7,255 nt of DNA from Bradyrhizobium sp. (GTDB lineage Bacteria; Pseudomonadota; Alphaproteobacteria; Rhizobiales; Xanthobacteraceae): contig JAQGKC010000216.1 of the NCBI GenBank assembly GCA_028290305.1, forward strand, positions 1-7,255. Direction: 5' to 3'. Below the pieces are notes generated by a model. That model was not told where the DNA came from, did no database searches, and was given only the letters and a program-made list of their open reading frames with translations. The translations under genes were made by a program, and so were the position numbers. Shown here piece by piece: positions 1-5,045 of the stretch (positions within the stretch are counted from its first letter, which is position 1; each line of letters opens with the position of its first letter).

Positions 1-280
1 TGCTTCACGAAATACACCTTCGTGCCGTGCTCGCCCTTGCGCACGTTGCCGCCCAACTCCGATGCTGCTTGAACGTTAGAAAGCGCGGTGTGCGATTGCC
101 GGTCGCTTATGCCATCCACAACAGAACGACGTTGCATCCTGAATAAGGCCGGTTGGTTACGGCGTTGCAGGGGGTGTTCGCGCCGGGCATCGCCGACCAT
201 GGCTTAACCCAAGGGGCAGCGCCAGCTTCTAGCTCTGCAACAATGCGCGTTGATACTTCAGCGTAAAGATCACGTTTCAT
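1..280 (-). pseudogene. ArdC-like (DUF1738) antirestriction protein, 5' part, broken
   Basis: The frame starting at ATG 280 begins MKRDLYAEVSTRIVAELEAG and continues with APWVKPW and a NAVTNRPYSGCNVVLLWM block. These are hallmarks of the ArdC/DUF1738 N-terminal ssDNA-binding domain, found in plasmid and island proteins that protect incoming DNA from restriction. The start is supported by a GAGG at 287-290, six bases upstream; the longer ATG at 343 adds residues unlike the family. The frame stops at TAA (107-109) after 57 codons. Homology continues in the same frame past the stop (ATGNRTPRFLTFKQ), then switches frame near 63-67 and continues as ASELGGNVRKGEHGTKVYF to the window edge. Restoring one G (AGCA to AGGCA) repairs the shift, but the stop needs a separate substitution. 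The zinc-peptidase-like C-terminal part would lie outside the window. I infer a decayed gene from a mobile element; error in the sequence is the alternative. Confidence 0.8.
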
Positions 281-427
281 AGCTCGCCTCGCTGTTATGT
301 CACGCGACCACGATCGGCCGCATGTCATAGCCGCGTTGGGCAAGGCTTCTTTCTACGGTCTCACAAATTACCCCCAGCCCCCAAGGCCAAGCCCCCCTTA
401 AAAAATGAGGAAGCGTCCATCGAACGG

Positions 428-451
428 CTGCTTCTGGCGCAAAGCGGACAT
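428..451 (-). repeat. Possible copy of a dispersed rhizobial repeat (MSALxQKQ-encoding motif)
   Basis: Read on the minus strand this segment is ATGTCCGCTTTGCGCCAGAA followed by GCAG, which would translate as MSALRQKQ. Many short hypothetical ORFs in Bradyrhizobium and Rhodopseudomonas begin with similar MSALxQKQ or MSALPPKAD strings, which come from an intergenic repeat rather than from real proteins. The match is from memory. Only one copy occurs in the window, and no long inverted partner is visible beside it. Confidence 0.3.
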
Positions 452-623
452 CGGGCCAATCCACAATGCCGGATATGGGTTAGATGACCTCTCGGAAACG
501 TCTGCGCTTGTTGAGGATCTTTTATTAGTGGCCAGCAGGGCCCTAAGCGCGTCGCTCATCATTGCATCTTCTTGACGACCCTCTTGTTTTTGAACGCAAA
601 AGTTGCTTCAGTTTAGGTCCAAT

Positions 624-629
624 AGAGGA
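624..629 (+). promoter_or_regulatory. Ribosome binding site of the LysR gene
   Basis: AGAGGA lies seven bases before the ATG at 637. It decides the start in favour of MHYRHLYYFV over the in-frame ATG at 562, which would add 25 residues not expected in front of a LysR helix-turn-helix. Confidence 0.6.
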
Positions 630-636
630 CCGGCGG

Positions 637-1563
637 ATGCACTACCGCCATCTTTATTATTTTGTCCGGATTGTCGAGGCAGGCAGCTTTTCGCAGGCCG
701 CTCGGACCATCCACGTGGCGCAGCCCGCGCTCAGTCAGCAAATTGGTGAATTGGAGGCTTCCCTCGGAGTTCCGCTCCTGCAAAGGAGCGCGCGAGGGAT
801 TAAACCGACGGCCACCGGGCAAAAACTCTACGATGAAGCGTCATCAATCCTGCGCAAGTACGAGAATTTGCCTGGACTGGTTCGCTCCAGCTCGGGGACC
901 GTCGAAGGGCAGGTCAGCCTGGGAATGCCGGCGTCCCTGTCCACGACACTTGTTGGACCTTTCATCGAAGCGTGCAAAGCAGACCATCCCAAAATTACGC
1001 TCAAGTTTATCGACGGGGATAGCGAATTCCTTCGCGAGGAAGTCGAGAAGAGCAGGCTCGATCTGGCTCTTGCCTATGAAGACGAATTTTTTCCCGTTGT
1101 GCATCGCCAGCCTTTATTCCGGCAAAACCATTACCTGATTAGTAGCAAGCGCTCTGCCCACCCCAAGACCACGACGATCTCGCTGAAGGATGTCGCGAAG
1201 ATTCCGCTGGTTCTACCGGCCGGGCTAAACGCGCGCAGGGTCGTGATTGACCGGACCTTCGCCGAGGCAGGTCTGTCCCTGAACTTGGCCGCGGAGGCTG
1301 TTACTGTGTCAAGCGAGCTTTCGGCGGTTCGGTCGGGCGCCGGCAGCACCATTCTCAATCTTGGGGACATGTCCGGCTTCTCGCTGGACGATTTCGCCGA
1401 TCCTATTTTGATCGAGCCGACATTTTACCTGACTTGCTGCCTGATCTGGTCGAACGAGGATACGCTCACGCTCGCGGCCGAGCGTGTGAAAATACTGCTG
1501 ATTGAATTTCTGAAGAGCCACATTTACGAGACCAAAAGACCGGGTGCGTTGTGGCTGGATTGA
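637..1563 (+). CDS. LysR-family transcriptional regulator, Nac-like
   Basis: This encodes a 308-residue cytoplasmic DNA-binding regulator of the usual LysR length. The N-terminal winged helix-turn-helix covers about residues 1-60 and shows the classic pattern GSFSQAARTIHVAQPALSQQ, then IGELEASLGVPLLQR and a GIKPTATG turn. The linker helix follows at about 62-88. The rest (about 90-295) is the periplasmic-binding-protein-like effector domain, with the typical LDLALAYE strand. The DNA-binding half resembles the nitrogen-assimilation regulator Nac and its relative Cbl more than the CbbR or BenM types, but the effector is unknown. The gene is intact. It faces away from the ArdC remnant and converges on a small secreted-protein gene, so its target is not obvious. 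The AtuA-like gene lies about 900 bases downstream on the same strand, and control of it is only a guess. Confidence 0.93.
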   Translation: MHYRHLYYFVRIVEAGSFSQAARTIHVAQPALSQQIGELEASLGVPLLQRSARGIKPTATGQKLYDEASSILRKYENLPGLVRSSSGTVEGQVSLGMPASLSTTLVGPFIEACKADHPKITLKFIDGDSEFLREEVEKSRLDLALAYEDEFFPVVHRQPLFRQNHYLISSKRSAHPKTTTISLKDVAKIPLVLPAGLNARRVVIDRTFAEAGLSLNLAAEAVTVSSELSAVRSGAGSTILNLGDMSGFSLDDFADPILIEPTFYLTCCLIWSNEDTLTLAAERVKILLIEFLKSHIYETKRPGALWLD

Positions 1564-1630
1564 GGGAGCGAGGTCGATCCTTCTCGCGGCGAACCTGTTC
1601 AGTGGATCGTCCATCACACGTCCTGGTGGG

Positions 1631-1658
1631 GGCAGGCCCCGCCAGGGCGGAGCCTGCC
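1631..1658. terminator. GC-rich hairpin between convergent genes
   Basis: GGCAGGC (1631-1637) pairs with GCCTGCC (1652-1658). Inside it CCGC (1639-1642) can pair with GCGG (1647-1650) around a four-base loop, giving a nearly continuous stem. It lies between the LysR stop (1563) and the stop of the convergent small gene (1666), so it could terminate both. Neither side has a clear T run, so it may instead only stabilise the 3' ends or act with Rho. Confidence 0.45.
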
Positions 1659-1665
1659 GGTTGAA

Positions 1666-1941
1666 TTAGCCGCCGCCACCGACATGCTCGTCGGCGAACG
1701 CGATGCCGGCCTGGGTTTCGTCGATCGCCTGCCGGACCAGATCCATCGCTCGGGCTCGATGGCCGCCCTTGTTTGCGGTGGATTCCCGCAGCGAACCGAG
1801 GGCCTGTTGGAGCGATGATAATGCGTGCTCCATATTGCCCTGATACGCACTGGCAGATTTTGCCGACGCGCCGAGTAGTCCGATGGCCGCGATGCCCGTT
1901 GCAGCGGCAAAGCCGCGGCGAGTGAGTTTTGACTGAGACAT
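1666..1941 (-). CDS. Small Tat-signal exported protein, function unknown
   Basis: This is a 91-residue protein. Residues 6-13 (KLTRRGFA) carry a twin-arginine motif, followed by a hydrophobic stretch (AAATGIAAIGLLGASA) and a likely cleavage site at SASA-YQ near residue 33, so export by the Tat pathway is predicted. The mature part is a short helical domain of about 55 residues (NMEHALSSLQQALGSLRES, then a KGGHRARAMDLVRQAIDE segment), ending in a glycine tail. I recall similar small proteins with a conserved NKGGHR segment in Bradyrhizobium and relatives, with no known function. The start is supported by GGAAGGAA (1947-1954, minus strand) five bases upstream. The gene stands alone and converges on the LysR gene. 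Tat export of such a small helical domain might mean a bound cofactor or partner, but no Cys or His metal site is visible. Confidence 0.85.
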   Translation of the reverse strand: MSQSKLTRRGFAAATGIAAIGLLGASAKSASAYQGNMEHALSSLQQALGSLRESTANKGGHRARAMDLVRQAIDETQAGIAFADEHVGGGG

Positions 1942-2193
1942 TTATTTTCCTTCCGGGTTTGATGAGATGCGAAAGCAGCAGCAAGATCACTGAGTGTTCA
2001 TGCGTATGCAGTCCAGGCACCTGTTGCACGGGCACAACTCGCCGAAAGCTGCGCTCGACACAAATACGGATTGCTTATGTGGCCATAGCGCAGGCCGATG
2101 GGCGGACCCAGTTAGCCGCGTAACGTACGTGCGGCCGGTGCCGCTGGTTTGCGCAAGCGAAGGATCGCCGAATGCATAACGGGTCTGTGAAGC
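1942..2193. other. Intergenic stretch upstream of the Tat-signal gene
   Basis: This stretch holds the leader of the minus-strand Tat-signal gene but no recognisable gene. On the minus strand a frame runs open from 2193 to a stop at 1987 and ends with a cysteine-rich run (CPCNRCLDC). It has no supported start, and its residues match no family I know. Together with the doubtful small gene at 2194-2393, about 500 bases here lack a confident gene. Confidence 0.4.
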
Positions 2194-2393
2194 TCAGGCG
2201 TCGGCGATTTTCGTCGCGACTTTCCTCAAGGCCGCGCCGGCGGAGCGATGACTAATTGATTGAACCCACTCGTCAAACGTCGTTGTACCAAAGATGTTTT
2301 CCAGCGCGAATGATCTCGATCAAGCGCAGCCATAGCTTCCGCCGATACCTGCATATTGAAGCTGTATTTGTCCTCGACGACAGACTGGATCAT
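2194..2393 (-). pseudogene. Unrecognised small gene with an apparent frameshift
   Basis: From ATG 2393 the frame reads MIQSVVEDKYSFNMQVSAEA, then MAALDRDHS. After a switch near 2303-2308 it continues in another frame as ALENIFGTTTFDEWVQSIS and ends in LRKVATKIADA at the TGA (2194-2196). Each half looks more protein-like than the alternative frame. Restoring one G (TCGCGC to TCGGCGC on the minus strand) joins them into one product of about 66 residues. Without repair the first frame runs to a stop at 2226 with a poor tail. I do not recognise the family. The product would be acidic to neutral, helical and probably cytoplasmic. The start codon lies inside a short palindrome shared with the upstream region of the divergent AtuA-like gene. 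No strong ribosome binding site is seen. This may be a real small gene or a chance pairing of two open frames. Confidence 0.4.
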
Positions 2394-2399
2394 TGATCC
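2387..2399. promoter_or_regulatory. 13-bp palindrome, candidate operator
   Basis: GGATCA-T-TGATCC is a perfect inverted repeat with six-base arms around one base. It lies 56 bases before the AtuA-like start codon (2456) and covers the start codon of the divergent small gene. Position and symmetry would suit a regulator binding site. A repeat this short can arise by chance a few times in a window of this size. Confidence 0.25.
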
Positions 2400-2455
2400 G
2401 CCCGTCAAGCGGGCAGGCCATTTCGGGTTGCCCACGTCTAACAAAGGGCAATGCG

Positions 2456-4533
2456 ATGCCGAACCTCATCTACCGCGTAGTGTCGGCCTGCGGCGCACTC
2501 GGATACGGCTATCCGAGCGAGTCTCTGCGGCATGCGCTGAAGGGACGGGTCGATGCCATCGTTTGTGATGCCGGATCGATGGATGCGGGTCCTTATTACC
2601 TCGGCACGGGCACGGCCTATTTCGAGCGCGATTCCGTCAAGGCCGATTACCGTCATATGGTGGAAGCCGCATACGAACTCGGCTGCCCGGCCATCCTCGG
2701 CAGCAGCGGAATGGCCGGCGCCAACCGCAATCTGGATCGGATGGTCGAAATCGCCAAGGAGGTCTTTAGTGAGCTTGGGATTCGCGACGTCAAGGTCGCG
2801 ATCATCCGCTCCGAGATCGATCCTGAAATTGTTGTCCGGGAATTTCATAAAGGTGCGCTCCGCCCTACCGGCGTGGGGCCGGAGCTCAGCGAGGATACGC
2901 TGTGCGAGAGCGTGATCGTGGGTCAGATGGGGGTTCATCCGCTGATCACCGCGCTTGAAAGCGGCGCGCAATTCATTCTGGCCGGCCGGTCCTGCGACAG
3001 CGCGCTGTTTGCATCCGACATGATAAGGCGCGGTATAGACGCTGGGCTCGCCTATCACGCCGGTCACATTCTGGAGTCTGGCGCGCTGGCGTGCGATCCC
3101 GGCTCGCCGTCGGACTGCCTCGTTGGCGAAATCTACGATGACGGCACCGCAGTGTTCGTGGCGCCAAATCCGGCGCGGCGGTGCACCGCGCAATCGATTG
3201 CCGCGCACGCCCTCTACCAGGAAAGCCATCCGCAACTGCAGTTCTATCCCGAGGGCATTCTCACGATGGAGAAGACGCAGTTCTTCTCCAGGGATAGCCG
3301 CAGCGCCGGCATTCGCGACAGCCGCCTTGTGCGCGCGGGCAAGCCATGGCCTTGGAGCGTCAAGAAGGCGCTCGGCGTCTCGGGCTGCGAAGGGTATCCT
3401 TGATCCATATCGGCGCCGCTGATCTTCCGAATATTCCCGATGATGTGCTCGTTTATGGCCGTAACGGCGTGCAAACCGCGCGCGTTCGCGGGTCGCAGCG
3501 GGAGCTCGGCATTATTGTGGAAACCGCGGCCAGGACGGCTGAGAATGCCGCTCTGCTCGCGACCTTGGTTTCGCGCGAACTGGTTCATCATGCCTATCCC
3601 GGCCGGAAGGGACACAGCGGCAATATTGCCTATCCGCTGTCGCCGGATGTCGTCAGCTTCAGGCGCGCGGACGACCTGTTCGGCGCCATCGTACCGGGTG
3701 GAACGCGCGATCCCGTGTTCATTCAGAATTATGCCAGCATCAAAAAGGCCGTCGCCGCGCGGATCTCGGATCAACTGCCGATTGCGCTGGCTGATGCCGA
3801 CTTTACAATCACCGCGGCTGACGCTTCAAATCCCGCCATTCTGCTGCGGACAGTCGATTGCGATCCGGAGCGGCTTGCCTCTCTGCATCAACAGGAGATC
3901 GACCGCGTCACGCAATCTGCGGTGCCGAAGACCGCCTCGCGATTTGGTCTCGATGCGCCTGACGCCTACGCCTGGTCGCTTTATCATCTTCTTCAGAACG
4001 AAGACGTGATCAGGAACGACCTGTTCCAGATCTCCTATTACAGCGCAATCGGCGCGAACTGGGTCGCACAGGGCACCGAGCGTCCTCGCCATTTCGATAT
4101 CGGCGACGTCGGCTATCGCGGCGATCTCGACAGCAACACGCTGTGTCTGATCGCCGATCACCCGCCTTCGGAAGCACCTATCGGCTCGCACCGGCTGCTG
4201 GACATGGCCGCGGTGATTCGCAGCAAGGACGCCGGCGTCAATCGCCTGACCTTCGACGTCATCTTCACGTCAGGCGAGAATTACGAAGCTGCGCTGCACT
4301 CCAACGTCTTTAGCAAGGACAACATTGCACGCGTCCTTGACCTGCCGCCAGAGCGTGTGCTCGGGACGTTCTTCGTCGATAGCTGCAACGCAATCAAGAT
4401 GTCCATCGACCGTCCGAACATCTCGGCATCGGCGGATGAACGTGACGTGTTCGGATCCCAGCAGCAAGCCGCGGTCGAACACATGAACATCCCGATCTAC
4501 CCCACGGCACTTGCCAAGGCGTCTTCCTTCTAA
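2456..4533 (+). pseudogene. AtuA-family (DUF1446)-DUF4387 fusion gene with one frameshift
   Basis: Two overlapping frames, 2456-3403 and 3346-4533, together give one continuous AtuA-family protein of about 692 residues. The first has the family's N-terminal signatures: GALGYGYPSES (13-23), CDAGSMDAGPYYLGTG (37-52), GSSGMAGANRN, LAGRSCDSALFA and YHAGHILESGA, ending in PWPWSVK. The second resumes with EGARRLGLRRVSLIHIG, then HAYPGRKGHSGNIAYPLSP and a WSLYHLL segment, and ends in a DUF4387 domain. Restoring one G at 3364-3368 rejoins them. The start at 2456 has AAAGGG (2443-2448) well placed; the ATG at 2393 adds non-family residues. AtuA proteins are cytoplasmic and named for acyclic terpene utilisation, but their reaction is unknown, so the substrate here is open. 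DUF4387 is usually a separate neighbouring gene, so the fusion is notable. Possible explanations are a sequencing indel, real inactivation, or two separately translated halves using the internal ATG at 3346. Confidence 0.85.
4189..4533 (+). other. DUF4387 domain at the C-terminus of the AtuA-family protein
   Basis: The last 115 or so codons of the fusion gene start HRLLDMAAVIRSKDAG (composite residue about 579). They include LTFDVIF, a PPERVLGTFFVDSCNAIK segment, DRPNISAS and DVFGSQQQA. This is the pattern of DUF4387, a domain of about 100 residues normally encoded by its own gene next to a DUF1446 gene. Its position suggests the two domains form a complex that is here covalently joined. There is no stop, start or spacer between them. 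The joining segment (about residues 535-578) shows no known motif. Confidence 0.75.
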
Positions 4534-4569
4534 GGCAAGTCCTTCAATCAAACTTGGGCCGAACATGCC

Positions 4570-4897
4570 ATGTCCAACCGTCTCACGATACGTACCAAAA
4601 GCGAGAGCCTGGCTTCCCACATTCTCCCGGTTTCGGGAACGATGATCGGTGTGTGCGCGACGCTGATCGGATTGGTCAAGCTTGCGGAAGCGAAGCACGG
4701 ATCGTCGCACGTCGATGAATATGCGGCGATGGCCGCCGTCACGTTCCTGGCGAGCGCTGACGTCGTATCTCTCAATCCGTTATTCGGATCGCATCAAATT
4801 GAGCTTTCAGATCGAACGAATAGCGGACGTGATTTTTCTTGCCGGTCTGATCGGCATCACCCTCGTCGCGACGCTGTTTGCATATGAGGTCATCTAG
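4570..4897 (+). pseudogene. Small three-helix membrane protein gene with one frameshift
   Basis: The frame from ATG 4570 gives MSNRLTIRTKSESLASHILP and a first membrane helix (about residues 18-38, VSGTMIGVCATLIGLV). A charged loop and the start of a second helix (YAAMAAVTFLAS) follow. Near 4754-4757 the good frame changes and continues as ALTSYLSIRYSDR, then a third helix (IADVIFLAGLIGITLVATLF), ending AYEVI at the TAG (4895-4897). Restoring one GC dinucleotide (GAGCGCT to GAGCGCGCT), or removing one base, rejoins the frames into about 109 residues. I recall short rhizobial membrane proteins of unknown function with the same HILPVS start and three helices. It sits 36 bases after the AtuA-like stop and is probably co-transcribed with it. 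No strong ribosome binding site is visible. The unrepaired frame runs on to 4887 with a hydrophilic, non-membrane tail, which supports the frameshift. Confidence 0.7.
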
Positions 4898-5045
4898 GGC
4901 GACCAGCGTTCGTTCATTCAAGAAAAAGGGTGTTTCTCGCACCCATCATGCCGGCAGCAATCTCAAACCGGCGCCCGATAACGAGGGTTCGACGATGATT
5001 TGGAAGAAACGACGGACAGGCCTCGGCGCCATAGGTGTAACATGA
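4884..5045 (+). CDS. Possible 53-residue basic ORF before the ABC exporter
   Basis: ATG 4884 opens a frame without stops to TGA 5043-5045, which overlaps the exporter's ATG (5042) as ATGA. It also overlaps the end of the small membrane gene by 14 bases. The product would be short and basic, with FKKKG near the middle and MIWKKRRTGLGAIG near the end, and without a membrane segment or known motif. The overlaps suit translational coupling. Against it, there is no ribosome binding site, and the third codon positions are clearly less GC-rich than expected for a gene in this DNA. It may be only the leader of the exporter gene. A still shorter version could begin at ATG 4995. Confidence 0.22.
   Translation: MRSSRATSVRSFKKKGVSRTHHAGSNLKPAPDNEGSTMIWKKRRTGLGAIGVT
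4923..4944 (-). terminator. Hairpin with T run reading on the minus strand
   Basis: On the minus strand GGGTGC (4944-4939) and ACACCC (4933-4928) form a six-pair stem with one G-T pair around a five-base loop, followed directly by five Ts. This is the form of a small intrinsic terminator for antisense transcription. No minus-strand gene lies before it, so its role is unclear. On the plus strand it has no T run and should not stop the operon. Confidence 0.3.

Larger units (their letters stand above)
281..636. other. Gene-poor stretch between the ArdC remnant and the LysR gene
   Basis: No convincing gene is seen here. It carries the upstream region of the ArdC remnant (minus strand) and of the LysR gene (plus strand), so both promoters should lie inside, but no clear -35/-10 pair stands out. 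A minus-strand reading frame from 562 to about 403 is open for some 50 codons but resembles no protein I know, apart from a short repeat-like segment annotated separately. Base composition looks more AT-rich and irregular than in the flanking genes, with a C-rich run near 370-397. This fits an old insertion boundary or decayed DNA. No tRNA or attachment-site duplication was recognised. Confidence 0.5.

Noticed and set aside
562..636. Upstream extension of the LysR gene to ATG 562
   Set aside because: The 25 extra residues precede the normal LysR N-terminus, and the ATG at 637 has a good ribosome binding site.
1466..2035. 189-codon open frame on the minus strand
   Set aside because: It crosses the Tat-signal gene in another frame and the LysR 3' end antisense; the translation is Arg/Gly/Pro-rich noise.
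1987..2193. Minus-strand frame ending in a cysteine-rich run (CPCNRCLDC)
   Set aside because: There is no start codon with a ribosome binding site and no family resemblance; an open stretch of this length is expected by chance in GC-rich DNA.
2165..2207. Inverted repeat TCGCCGA / TCGGCGA followed by four Ts
   Set aside because: The arms are short and the loop is 29 bases; no plus-strand gene ends before it, so it is probably chance.
2438..3235. 265-codon open frame on the minus strand
   Set aside because: It lies opposite the DUF1446 coding frame, has an arginine-rich composition typical of an antisense shadow, and shows no motifs.
4509..4540. Seven-base inverted repeat ACTTGCC / GGCAAGT spanning the DUF1446-DUF4387 stop codon
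   Set aside because: The loop is 18 bases and there is no T run, so a terminator or attenuator is not supported.
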